Source: an uncultured Bacteroidia bacterium (GTDB lineage Bacteria > Bacteroidota > Bacteroidia > Bacteroidales > ML635J-15). From it: DNA of 64,000 nucleotides. This document shows, in pieces, positions 25,920 to 34,674 of this stretch. The position numbers and the translations under genes are program-made. The notes under the pieces are model-generated. The model made no database searches and had not been told where the DNA came from. It saw nothing but the letters and a program-made list of their open reading frames with translations. Where the stretch lies: assembly GCA_902800045.1 (NCBI GenBank), contig CADCCZ010000001.1, positions 372,001 through 436,000 of the forward strand, in the 5' to 3' direction. The stretch's first letter is position 1; every line of letters starts with the position of its first letter.

Positions 25920-25966
25920 TTTCGGATTTGTAATCCGAAAGGCTTGAATATCAGCATTTGTAATGC
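25920..25966 (+). repeat. Double-hairpin intergenic repeat, copy A
   Basis: Two perfect hairpins with three-base loops: TTTCGGATT-TGT-AATCCGAAA at 25920-25940 and GCATT-TGT-AATGC at 25954-25966. The same pair, in the same order and spacing, occurs at 27072-27120 and, interrupted, at 30524-30646. It lies just after the second fusion gene and may serve as its terminator. Confidence 0.7.
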
Positions 25967-26006
25967 GTAGAAAGAATAGTTTTACGCGGATTACTGCTAT
26001 GGCAGT

Positions 26007-26018
26007 GAGCTAAAGGTT
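26007..26018 (-). repeat. AACCTTTAGCTC dispersed repeat, one copy
   Basis: On the minus strand this is AACCTTTAGCTC, the 12-mer that recurs (with single changes) at 30557-30597 and four times at 34675-34751. Confidence 0.5.
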
Positions 26019-26072
26019 GTAATACGATAGTCTTGATAAATATATGTTAGCTAATTTAAATATATATAAATC

Positions 26073-27011
26073 TTATTCTTGCCAAGTTATATGGGTAGAT
26101 ACGATTATCCATTCGCCATTCTGTTTTTCTAAAATTATATATCCTCCCTGGTAAATAAAACGATAACTAACGTAAGCTCTGCGCATTTGTGTGTCGAAAA
26201 TGATAGAATATACTTGTGGATAGGTTATGTATTGCCAATAACCACCAAAGTGTCCATAGATTATTTTCGAGGCATTTTGGATGAATGCGCTGCTGTCATT
26301 TCTTTCTCCTTTTAAAAAGTTGTCTAATATTTTTTTGTATTCATCGGTCAGATAGACAATTTTCTTATTTGGGAAATGTACTGGCGGGCGAAATACTATA
26401 TTTGAATCTATCTCTGTAGTGTGAATTTTTACCCACGGCCAAGGATGTTCTCCGAAATGTGGACTATATCCATCCATCCTAAAAAGATTCGGTATTCTTT
26501 TGATATTAATTTCTCGTATACTATCTTCTGTGTATAGTTGATTAATGCGACTTATATAATATGATTGAAGATCTTCGCATGTGTATGGAATATTATCCGC
26601 TACTGAAATTGAAGCTAGAGTATTCTGTACAATAAAATAAAGATTCTTATGATATACAGTTGAATCTATTGTACAATTATAATGTATACCTATTTTGTCA
26701 GGTTGTAAAGGATTATAAATGGAAATATACACTTTATGTGCTTCTTTTACCCATTTGTTGGGAGCATCAGATTCGTTTGATGAAATCTCATTAGACCATT
26801 TGTCAAAAAACTTATATAGTAGTGGTAGTGAATGTTTTTTATAAGCCTTGTTAAGTAAGTTAGTTTGAGCTTTGTTCTGACTATAAATGTCTTGAGAAAA
26901 AAGCAATATTAAACAAAATGTAAAGCAGGTTAATAAAATTGCAGAAATTCGCATTTTTTTATGTTCGATATTCATATTTTTCCCTATCATATTTTCGTTA
27001 AGTTTTTCCAT
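26073..27011 (-). CDS. Exported protein of unknown function
   Basis: Up to 312 residues; four in-frame ATGs lie near the N-terminus (27011, 26990, 26975, 26954) and any of them leads into the hydrophobic signal segment ISAILLTCFTFCLILLFSQ. The mature part has no family I recognise; its end (YQGGYIILEKQNGEWIIVS) looks like the last beta hairpin of an NTF2-like or similar alpha+beta domain. It is more A+T-rich than its neighbours and is enclosed between two copies of the double-hairpin repeat (25920 and 27072), which suggests an acquired or movable block. Confidence 0.7.
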   Translation of the reverse strand: MEKLNENMIGKNMNIEHKKMRISAILLTCFTFCLILLFSQDIYSQNKAQTNLLNKAYKKHSLPLLYKFFDKWSNEISSNESDAPNKWVKEAHKVYISIYNPLQPDKIGIHYNCTIDSTVYHKNLYFIVQNTLASISVADNIPYTCEDLQSYYISRINQLYTEDSIREINIKRIPNLFRMDGYSPHFGEHPWPWVKIHTTEIDSNIVFRPPVHFPNKKIVYLTDEYKKILDNFLKGERNDSSAFIQNASKIIYGHFGGYWQYITYPQVYSIIFDTQMRRAYVSYRFIYQGGYIILEKQNGEWIIVSTHITWQE

Positions 27012-27071
27012 GTATTATTTTGCAAAAATATAACTTTTTTATTAGCTTGCAAAAGCTTGATTACATTTTGT

Positions 27072-27151
27072 CCTTTCGGATTTGCAATCCGAAAGGCTTG
27101 AATATTAGCATTTGTAATGCGCATAAAGCCAGACAGCAATGACAACAATGA
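27072..27151 (+). repeat. Double-hairpin intergenic repeat, copy B
   Basis: CCTTTCGGATT-TGC-AATCCGAAAGG (11-base perfect arms, 27072-27096), GCATT-TGT-AATGC (27108-27120), then a CCAGACAGCAATGACAACAA stretch (27129-27148) that is shared with copy C at 30694. The rest of 27012-27250 is A+T-rich with nothing else recognised. Confidence 0.7.
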
Positions 27152-27250
27152 AAAAAAATGTAATATGGTATTATTTTTTTTGTTAATTTTAGGCAACCAT
27201 TTGAACTTTTTCGCGTTATGTAAAATGTATAGATGAAATATTGTATGTAT

Positions 27251-30200
27251 ATGAAAAGATTATTCTCTATAGTATTGTTTGTTTTACTGTCCGTAGCGGT
27301 GATGGGACAGATGGCGAATGACTATACGGTTCGTTTTATTGGGCGGCTCAATGGAGCGCACTATCAGCGGATGGATAGCGTTAGGTTTACGAACTTGACT
27401 CGTGGATGGTCGGAAACGATAATTTATCCCGACACAATAATAGTATTGAATGCTACTGTAGATGTACTTGATAATGAGTTTAAAACTGGTGGTTTTGAAC
27501 AGAATGTGCCTAATCCTTTTGACTGCCATACTATGGTTGAACTTTCCGTTCCGCAGGACGAGAATGTTAGGTTGCAACTTTTTGATGCCGCTGGAAAGCA
27601 GTGTGCGGAATTGAATGTTGCTCTGAATGCAGGTTCGCATAAGTTTGAAATTATAGCATCGAAACCGCAGGCGTATATCTTGAAGGCTGTTGCTGGCGCA
27701 AAAACATATTCTGTGCGAATGATAAATGTTGGTAGTTGTGGTCGCGATGGAATACGGTATAGTGGAAAGGCTGATGTCTTGGCAAAATTTTATACAGAAA
27801 ATGAATTCTTTCTTGGTGATAACATTGAATATGTTGGTTTTGCCAATATAGATGGAGAAACTATTGAGAGTGAAAGGTTTACGCAACCGCTTGTTATGAG
27901 TCAGGACGTTATATTGCAGTTTACATATTATTTAAGGCCGAGTGTTGAAACATTGGCAGCAACAGAGATTTCTCTCACATCTGCAAAGATTAACGCTTTA
28001 ATAACAAATGATGGTGGAGCGGAGATAGCTGCAAGTGGATTTTATTATGGACATTCACCAGATAGCCTTGAATTTGAGGTTGTTTCTAGTTCTATGTCAA
28101 CATCTTTTTCTGCGGTTATTAACTCGTTAGAAGTAGGCGCTACTTATTATTATAAGGCCTATGCTACCAATATTGAGGGAACTGCTTACGGCGAAATATT
28201 GTCTTTTACGACTGATAGCGCTGTCATTATGGTTGATGGACTTGTTTTAAATGTTGGATGTGGGCAGGCTTTCGACTTTTATGATTCTGGAGGATCTAAT
28301 GGCGGGTATTCGAATAGTGAAAATATGAATGCAACATTTACATCTGAGGGGCGTATAACGTTGTCTTTCTCCAGTTTTGAGACTGGGAGTTCAGATTACA
28401 TGGATGTATATGATAATAATGAGGCTACTGGTCAAAGATTGATATATTATGCGACTGGTTCTAATATTCCATCAACAGTTACTGCATATAGTGGCGCAAT
28501 GACAATTGTATGGCATTCCGACGGAAGTGTAACAAGAGCAGGTTGGGAAGCAACAATTTCTGCAGACTGTGAGCCGGTAATTCCTAGAGTAACAACAGAT
28601 TATTTGAGTAATGTTACAAATAATACAGCAACAATTAGTGCTAATGTTACGTATGGCGGGAATGACATGGTAACAGAGCGAGGATTTTTATATGGTACAC
28701 ATCGAGATAGTCTATATAATAGCATACAAAGTGGTTCGGGGACTGGTAGTTATACAGCCGAACTAACGGGACTTTCTTCTGGTTCTACCTATTATTTCAA
28801 GGCATACGCAACAAATAGTGTGGGAACTGGGTATGGTCAAGTATGGTCATTTGAAACGGACGCAACCCCTCCTGCATCATTACCTTCTGGTTATATGAAT
28901 GAACATGGATATGTTGACCTTGGCCTTCCTTCTGGTACGCTTTGGGCAACCTGCAATCTGGGAGCAACCCTGCCCCTAGAGGCTGGCAACCACTATGCAT
29001 GGGGCGAATTATCTACTAAGAATCAGGTTTATAACTGGACAACCTATCGCTACTGCAATAGAAGTAGTAATACATTAACGAAATACTGCAGTAATTCAAG
29101 TTATGGTAATAATGGTTTTACCGATGCTCTTAACACTTTGGAAGCAAGCGACGATGCCGCTACAGCAAACTGGGGTTCTGTTTGGCGTATGCCGACAAAC
29201 ACAGAATTCGACGAATTAAATACTAATTGTACGGTAATATGGACTACTCAGAACGGAATGCCTGGCAATATGTATGTCGGACCCAATGGTAATTCTATTT
29301 TTTTGCCATGCGCGGAACCATATAACGAAAATGATATGGTAAATCCTAATGTCGCATATTATTGGTCAAGTTCACTCAGTACGAATAATCCTACTGGAGC
29401 ATGGGGACTTGTAGGAGACTATGAAAATAGTTCCTTGGTAGTTATAAGCCGTAGTTGGGGATTGGCTGTTCGTCCTGTTTGTCATATCGGTAATGATAAT
29501 GATAGCACTACCATTTCTTTGCCGACTGTAATCACAAACGCTGTATCAAATATAACAGCCTATGGCGCAATCTTTTCAGGTAATGTAATCTCTGATGGCG
29601 GTGCATTTGTAACTGCACGCGGATTTATGTATGGAACCAGTGCAGATAATCTTACGGAAATTGTGCAATGTGGTAATAGTACGGGAGCCTTTACAAAAAC
29701 AATTAGGTTAAATCCAGCTACTACATATTATTATAGAACTTATGCAACAAATATTGTAGATACTGCATATGGTGAAGAGATGTCGTTTACAACAGAAAAT
29801 GTCGGAGAGCCTACAGGTATGCTAAACGGATATGAATGGGTTGACTTGGCTTTGCCAAGTGGTACCAAGTGGGCAACTTGCAATGTTGGTGCAACAAATC
29901 CAGAAGATTACGGCGATTATTTTGCATGGGGTGAGACATCTCCAAAAGATGAATATTCATGGGATGCATATATGTATGCCAATGGGATTTCTGATGATGA
30001 TCCAAAACTTACCAAGTACTGCAACGAGTCAAGATACGGCAATAATAGTTTTTCCGATACTCTTACACTCCTTGAAGCATGTGATGATGCCGCCACCGCC
30101 AACTGGGGCGCAGGCTGGAGAATGCCTACAGATACAGAAATGGCGGAATTGAGAACTAATTGTACGATGTCTTGGACAACACTAAATGGTGTAAACGGAC

Positions 30201-30433
30201 GCTTGTTTACAGGACAGAATGGCAACTCTATCTTCCTGCCCGCTGCTGGTTACTATTACAATAGTGGTTTAGTTGGAGTCGGCTCTTCTGGTGGATATTA
30301 TTCGAGTTCGCTCTACACTGGTTGCCCCAATAGTGCTTGGAATATTAATTTCTATTCGGGTGGTTGTAGCGTAAACCGCAGTCGTCGCTGTTCAGGACTG
30401 TCTGTTCGTCCTGTTTGTTCGCCTCAATACTAA
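27251..30433 (+). CDS. Secreted multidomain protein: N-terminal type IX sorting-like module, FN3, CUB and two FISUMP domains
   Basis: About 1060 residues from ATG 27251 (signal peptide MKRLFSIVLFVLLSVAVMGQ). After a short strand region shared with the protein at 1714 (NLTRGWSETIIYPDT), residues about 82-160 form a type A sorting-like module (FEQNVPNPFD ... VRMINVGSC). Then FN3-like (230-320), a CUB-like domain (330-440, FETGSSDYMDVYDN), FN3-like (443-537), FISUMP (548-745), FN3-like (753-850) and a second FISUMP (855-1059). The FISUMP parts share VDLxLPSGTxWATCN, ANWGxxWRMPT and SVRPVC. Likely cell-surface; role unknown. Domain limits are by eye. Confidence 0.85.
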   Translation: MKRLFSIVLFVLLSVAVMGQMANDYTVRFIGRLNGAHYQRMDSVRFTNLTRGWSETIIYPDTIIVLNATVDVLDNEFKTGGFEQNVPNPFDCHTMVELSVPQDENVRLQLFDAAGKQCAELNVALNAGSHKFEIIASKPQAYILKAVAGAKTYSVRMINVGSCGRDGIRYSGKADVLAKFYTENEFFLGDNIEYVGFANIDGETIESERFTQPLVMSQDVILQFTYYLRPSVETLAATEISLTSAKINALITNDGGAEIAASGFYYGHSPDSLEFEVVSSSMSTSFSAVINSLEVGATYYYKAYATNIEGTAYGEILSFTTDSAVIMVDGLVLNVGCGQAFDFYDSGGSNGGYSNSENMNATFTSEGRITLSFSSFETGSSDYMDVYDNNEATGQRLIYYATGSNIPSTVTAYSGAMTIVWHSDGSVTRAGWEATISADCEPVIPRVTTDYLSNVTNNTATISANVTYGGNDMVTERGFLYGTHRDSLYNSIQSGSGTGSYTAELTGLSSGSTYYFKAYATNSVGTGYGQVWSFETDATPPASLPSGYMNEHGYVDLGLPSGTLWATCNLGATLPLEAGNHYAWGELSTKNQVYNWTTYRYCNRSSNTLTKYCSNSSYGNNGFTDALNTLEASDDAATANWGSVWRMPTNTEFDELNTNCTVIWTTQNGMPGNMYVGPNGNSIFLPCAEPYNENDMVNPNVAYYWSSSLSTNNPTGAWGLVGDYENSSLVVISRSWGLAVRPVCHIGNDNDSTTISLPTVITNAVSNITAYGAIFSGNVISDGGAFVTARGFMYGTSADNLTEIVQCGNSTGAFTKTIRLNPATTYYYRTYATNIVDTAYGEEMSFTTENVGEPTGMLNGYEWVDLALPSGTKWATCNVGATNPEDYGDYFAWGETSPKDEYSWDAYMYANGISDDDPKLTKYCNESRYGNNSFSDTLTLLEACDDAATANWGAGWRMPTDTEMAELRTNCTMSWTTLNGVNGRLFTGQNGNSIFLPAAGYYYNSGLVGVGSSGGYYSSSLYTGCPNSAWNINFYSGGCSVNRSRRCSGLSVRPVCSPQY

Positions 30434-30523
30434 ATGGAATTACAAAATACAATTTACGGCAGTCGGAAAAAAGTCGGCTGTCGTTTTGTTTATAGATGTA
30501 TATAATGAAATTTTTTGTTGTTT

Positions 30524-30716
30524 TTCGGATTTGCAATCTTTTGCTAGCCCTATAGGCAACCTTTAGCTCGCAGCAAGAGGCAGCAACCTTCAGCTCGTTG
30601 CCAATGGCAACAATCTGAAAGGTTTGAGTATCAGCATTTGTAATGCGTAGGCGGATTATAAATCCTTATATTCATGTTGTCTGGATTGCAAATCCAGACA
30701 TCAATGACAACAATGA
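30524..30716 (+). repeat. Composite repeat: hairpin repeat copy C interrupted by AACCTTTAGCTC units
   Basis: TTTCGGATT-TGC-AATC at 30523-30538 is cut after the loop side by about 75 bases holding GCAACCTTTAGCTCG (30556) and GCAACCTTCAGCTCG (30583), 27 bases apart; the other arm resumes as CAATCTGAAAGG near 30611. The GCATT-TGT-AATGC hairpin follows (30634-30646), then GGATT-ATA-AATCC (30653-30665) and TGTCTGGATT-GCA-AATCCAGACA (30678-30700) and the CAATGACAACAATGA tail. Fills the 289-base gap 30434-30722. Confidence 0.65.
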
Positions 30717-30722
30717 GTGAAA

Positions 30723-32087
30723 TCAAATCCCTTTTATCCATTCCGCTATCGTCTTCATTGCATCCTCATTGAATGTTTCTTCGTTTCGTCCGTAGAAGTT
30801 TGGACTGCCGAAAATACATTTCTGAAACAAATGGTTCAAACCTTTGAGTTCCAGTATTTTGTAATTCGAGTTTTTCGCCTTTTTCATAGCCTTTTCGACG
30901 CCAGCAAGATTGTCCTTGCTATAAACCTGCACGTCCTTGTCGCCATTGAGAGCAAGTATAGGAACTTTAACCTTGCAAAGGTAATCCTGCGGATTGAAGT
31001 CGATGAAATATGACATCCAAGGTGTGAACAGCTCGTCTAAGTTTGCTTGTAAAGTTTCCTCGTCGTAGCCCGATGGGGCGAGTTTTTCCATCTCGTTCAT
31101 GTTGGCGCGGACTTTTGCTTTCTTGTCGTCGATGCTCGACTTTTTGTCATTTAAGATTTTGTATGTTTTCGAGGCAAGTTGTGCGTATTGCTTTGCAATA
31201 TCTTCTGTAATGCCGTTCGATTTAAGCACATCATAATTTTGCCTTGCCATCAGTTGCCATATATTCACGGCTGGACCAGCAAGCATCACCACAAAATCGA
31301 CGTCGCTGTTTCTTGCTGCAACCATCGGAGCTATCATTCCACCTTCGCTGTGACCGATTATGCCTATTTTCATATCCTTTAGACGGCTGTCGTTCTTGAT
31401 GAACTTTACAACCGATTCTGCATCAAGCGAAAGGTCGTAGGTGGTAGCGTTGGTTGCATCGCCTGTCGATTTTGCGAAGCCACGGTCGTCGTAGCGGATG
31501 ACGGCGATTCCATTGCGCGTGAGATAGTCGGAGAGGACAAGGAAGGGCTTGTGTCCGAGGATTTCCTCGTCGCGGTTCTGTAGTCCCGAACCTGATACAA
31601 GAATCACAATTTTGTTGCACTTGTAGTCGTATGGTGCAGTGAGTGTTCCTGCCAATTTCACGTTTGTCTCGGGATTGAAAATTTCAACTTCCTCGACTAT
31701 GTACGGAAAATCTTTCGGGTCTTGCTTCTTGGGCTTCGGAACATAATTGCCGCGTTTCAGTGTAAGCGGAAAACTTGTCCCGTATTGAGTAAACTCGCAA
31801 TTTATGCTGTCGCCAACGGGATTTTCTCCAATAAGAGATGCTTTCAGACTGATAATTTCAAGTTTGAAGCCATTGTCGTTGAACTCCGCTTTGTCAACTT
31901 TGATGCCGAAAGCCGACTGTTCTGGCGAGTCCATTGTAATGCTGTCGGCAGAAAAACCGTTGATATTTATGACTATTGCAAGAGAAATGCCGTTTATGTC
32001 CAGATTTCCGTTCCAAGTGCCTTTTAGATTCTGTGAAAACAAAGACGCACTGACGAAAAATATCAGTGTAAAAATAAAAGCCTTCAT
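30723..32087 (-). CDS. Exported alpha/beta hydrolase with N-terminal beta domain
   Basis: 454 residues, signal peptide MKAFIFTLIFFVSASLFSQ. N-terminal ~120 residues (LKGTWNGNLDINGISLAIVI) form a separate beta-rich domain seen in many Bacteroidota exported hydrolases. The hydrolase part has nucleophile GHSEGG, the strand IVILVSGSGLQNRDEEILGH with the oxyanion region, Asp in LNGDKDVQV and His in LKGLNHLFQ. Substrate (ester or peptide) unknown. Ends against the repeat region at 30723; the next upstream gene (32105-32743) is 17 bases away on the same strand, so the two form an operon. Confidence 0.85.
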   Translation of the reverse strand: MKAFIFTLIFFVSASLFSQNLKGTWNGNLDINGISLAIVININGFSADSITMDSPEQSAFGIKVDKAEFNDNGFKLEIISLKASLIGENPVGDSINCEFTQYGTSFPLTLKRGNYVPKPKKQDPKDFPYIVEEVEIFNPETNVKLAGTLTAPYDYKCNKIVILVSGSGLQNRDEEILGHKPFLVLSDYLTRNGIAVIRYDDRGFAKSTGDATNATTYDLSLDAESVVKFIKNDSRLKDMKIGIIGHSEGGMIAPMVAARNSDVDFVVMLAGPAVNIWQLMARQNYDVLKSNGITEDIAKQYAQLASKTYKILNDKKSSIDDKKAKVRANMNEMEKLAPSGYDEETLQANLDELFTPWMSYFIDFNPQDYLCKVKVPILALNGDKDVQVYSKDNLAGVEKAMKKAKNSNYKILELKGLNHLFQKCIFGSPNFYGRNEETFNEDAMKTIAEWIKGI

Positions 32088-32104
32088 ATTATTGTTTTTT
32101 GTGC

Positions 32105-32743
32105 TTATGGACGAACAATGTATGTAGTTTCGTTGCCTTTTATTGCAAGAGAAACTATTCCCCCGACAACCATTCCGCCGAGCGTACTTATAATAGTGTT
32201 GGTGAAAATTTTTCTGTTGGCCCTGTTTTTGTATCCATATACAAAATACTCGTTGTCGCGGTATTCTGGGTAGCGTTTTATTATTCCCCTTTTGGTCGGT
32301 CTTGTGAACGAAATACCTGTTGCATAGGCAATTGGTATGGCCAAACTCAGAAGAGGTTGATTTCTATATCCACCGAAATATAATATCGAACCAGCACCGA
32401 CGGCAAAACCTCCAGCATAAGCCCACCATGCATTGAATTCATTCTTGGCAGTTTGCTTTCCAAGGACGACGTATCGCATGTCGTCTACCGAATATTCTCC
32501 ATCTTGCGTAGGAATATATATAACTGAATCACCGATTGTCCATATTTCGTTGATGTCTATGTATTTGGTCTTCAGTTTGCCATTCTTTTTTTCTAGTTTT
32601 ATCTCCATCGAACTGCCGTTGTCGTTGAAGAATGTGTATTCCTTGGCATCGTATTGAGTGCCGTCGAGGAGACTCAACTTCGTTTGGGAGAATGCTATTG
32701 CACTGACAAGCAGTAGTATTATGGTAGTTATTATGTGTCTCAT
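32105..32743 (-). CDS. Exported or membrane protein of unknown function
   Basis: 212 residues, signal peptide MRHIITTIILLLVSAIAFSQ. About 90 residues of predicted beta structure follow (KLSLLDGTQYDAKEYTFFND ... IWTIGDSVIYIPT), then two hydrophobic, Gly-rich segments (AYAGGFAVGAGSILYFGGY and IISTLGGMVVGGIVSLAI) with membrane character. No family recognised. First gene of the pair with the hydrolase; a minus-strand TATTTTTG box lies at 32767-32774, shared in the divergent region with the gene at 32843. Confidence 0.65.
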   Translation of the reverse strand: MRHIITTIILLLVSAIAFSQTKLSLLDGTQYDAKEYTFFNDNGSSMEIKLEKKNGKLKTKYIDINEIWTIGDSVIYIPTQDGEYSVDDMRYVVLGKQTAKNEFNAWWAYAGGFAVGAGSILYFGGYRNQPLLSLAIPIAYATGISFTRPTKRGIIKRYPEYRDNEYFVYGYKNRANRKIFTNTIISTLGGMVVGGIVSLAIKGNETTYIVRP

Positions 32744-32842
32744 TTGTTCCTGTTTTATATACGATGCAAAAATACATAAGTTTTGAAACTTGCTGTAAAT
32801 AAAATGGTAAAAAAATGCTAAATTTGCAATCGATTTTTTCTG

Positions 32843-33853
32843 ATGAGACGATTCTTAAAATATTTGCTTTCTGTGTTGCTGATGTTGTCGGTGTCCGTGA
32901 TTGCCTTTGCTCAGCTCGAAGGTGGCCCCGATTCGGCAAGATACAAGGTCGTGCCCGAAATAATGTTGTTCTCCAATTTCCATCAGGGCATAGGCGGCGA
33001 TACTCACGAACCTAACTTCGAGATTAAGCGTGCAACCTTAGGGTGCCAGTTCCATGTGCCAAAAGGTTTTTCTTCGATAATCCGTCTCGACGTAAGTCCA
33101 AACCAGCCACTCGGACAAAACTACAATATGGTGAACGTGTATCTGCGTGCCATGTACATTTCGTGGAAGAAAGGTAAGTTCCTTATTAATACAGGTTTGG
33201 TCGACAATATGCAGCACATGACTCAGCAGAAGTTCTGGGGGGCACGTTATGTTTTCAAGTCGTTCCTCGACGAATATCGCTTTATCCCGGCTATCGACCT
33301 TGGATTCAATGGACGATACAATTTTATGGACAACCTATCGCTCGAATTTGGCATGATGACAGGAACAATAAAGGATGATAGCGTTTCGTACGGCAAGTAC
33401 TATTATTCATTGTCGCTCAATTATGCGCCAGTGAAGGAGTTGCAGCTGAAAATCCACTCGACATATTCATTCCAGAACGATGACCTGTTTACGGCAGGTG
33501 CATTTGCCGGGTGGAATATAATTCCACATTTGCGTTTCGGAGCCGAATACAATGCCAAGTTTTCGCCACGAAATATATTGCAACATGGCGCAAGTGCCTA
33601 TTTGATATATGGTTTCCTTAAGGACAGACTGAATCTTTTTGCAAGGTACGACTATCTTACGTCGTCGTGCAGTCCTGGATTCGTGCCCTCGTGGACAGTT
33701 GTGGAGGACGGAATGGCTCTTGTCGCGGGCTGCGACTGGAAGGTGGTCGACTATGTGCGGCTTTCGCTCAACTATCAGGGCTGGTTGCCTCGGCTGAATA
33801 CAAATATTACCAAGTCGTATATCTTTCTAAATGTCGAATTTAGGGTTAATTGA
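32843..33853 (+). CDS. Outer-membrane beta-barrel (porin-like) protein
   Basis: 336 residues, signal peptide ending VSVIAFAQ. The body alternates aromatic/aliphatic and polar residues with turns (FSNFHQGIGGD, FEIKRATLGCQFH, RYNFMDNLSLEFGMMTG, KSYIFLNVEFRVN), and the FEIKRA string is typical of phosphate-selective porin O/P-like proteins in Bacteroidota. Its last strand ends in an aromatic-rich FLNVEFRVN close to the C-terminus, as needed for BAM insertion. Upstream TAAATTTG at 32819-32826 fits a -7 box. Two bases separate it from the TtcA-like gene. Confidence 0.75.
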   Translation: MRRFLKYLLSVLLMLSVSVIAFAQLEGGPDSARYKVVPEIMLFSNFHQGIGGDTHEPNFEIKRATLGCQFHVPKGFSSIIRLDVSPNQPLGQNYNMVNVYLRAMYISWKKGKFLINTGLVDNMQHMTQQKFWGARYVFKSFLDEYRFIPAIDLGFNGRYNFMDNLSLEFGMMTGTIKDDSVSYGKYYYSLSLNYAPVKELQLKIHSTYSFQNDDLFTAGAFAGWNIIPHLRFGAEYNAKFSPRNILQHGASAYLIYGFLKDRLNLFARYDYLTSSCSPGFVPSWTVVEDGMALVAGCDWKVVDYVRLSLNYQGWLPRLNTNITKSYIFLNVEFRVN

Positions 33854-33855
33854 TT

Positions 33856-34638
33856 ATGTCGGAAATTTCGGACAAGCGTAAAGTAAAACACATATATTCC
33901 AAGATAGGGCAGGCGGTAAACAAGTATAATCTTATTTCCGACGGCGACCGCATTATGGTCGGCGTAAGCGGTGGCAAAGATTCGATGTCGTTGCTAGCTA
34001 CTTTGACGACTCGTCGCAGGTTTGGAAAGGAAAACTACGATTTGGTGGCTGTGCACATTGATGTAGAGAATGTTCCATATCTTGCTGATACTGATTTTAT
34101 TGCCGACTATTGCCGTAATAATGGAGTTGAGTTCGTCCACGAAAAAATCAATGTCGATTTCGAGAAAGACCCTAGCAAGTCGAAGTGCTTCGTATGTTCA
34201 TGGCATAGGCGCAAGCGTCTGTTCGAGCTTACGCGCGAACACAACTGCAATAAGTTGGCTCTCGGTCATCATCTCGACGATGCCGTGGAAACCTTGCTGA
34301 TAAATATGTGTTACCACAACAGCATCAGTTCTATGCCAGCAAAATTGCAGATGTTTGATGGTAGAGTGGAACTTATACGTCCGTTAATCTTGTTGACTAA
34401 CAACGAAATACGCCAGTTTGCAAATATCATGGGCTTCCCGACCGAAAGGGCTAAATGCCCCTTCGAGGATAAGACCAAGCGTCGCCAGTCGGGCGAAATA
34501 ATTACCGACATCGAAAAACGTTTTCCCGATGCACGGCACAATATCTTCAAGTCGATGCAGAAGATTTTTGTCGATTATCTGCCAGTAGAAGACGATGTAA
34601 ATCCAATAGTCAGTGGATTGAATGTGAAAAATAGGTAA
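33856..34638 (+). CDS. TtcA/TilS-like PP-loop ATPase (probable tRNA thiolation)
   Basis: 260 residues from ATG 33856. PP-loop VGVSGGKDSMSLL at about 33-45 activates the base with ATP. SKCFVCSWHRRKRLFEL gives the first CxxC of TtcA, and ALGHHLDDAVETLLINMCYH matches TtcA closely. In Escherichia coli TtcA a second Cys pair follows; here only KCPFED is found, so the second CxxC is reduced to one Cys. TtcA makes 2-thiocytidine at tRNA position 32 using an iron-sulfur cluster. The family is certain; the exact product less so. Confidence 0.8.
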   Translation: MSEISDKRKVKHIYSKIGQAVNKYNLISDGDRIMVGVSGGKDSMSLLATLTTRRRFGKENYDLVAVHIDVENVPYLADTDFIADYCRNNGVEFVHEKINVDFEKDPSKSKCFVCSWHRRKRLFELTREHNCNKLALGHHLDDAVETLLINMCYHNSISSMPAKLQMFDGRVELIRPLILLTNNEIRQFANIMGFPTERAKCPFEDKTKRRQSGEIITDIEKRFPDARHNIFKSMQKIFVDYLPVEDDVNPIVSGLNVKNR

Positions 34639-34674
34639 GGGGAACCCCATAACGGCGCAGCCCTCAGCAAAGTT

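Noticed and set aside
27251..30433. Diversity-generating retroelement target
   Set aside because: The domains are lectin-like, but no reverse transcriptase, template repeat or characteristic adenine-biased variable region is seen.
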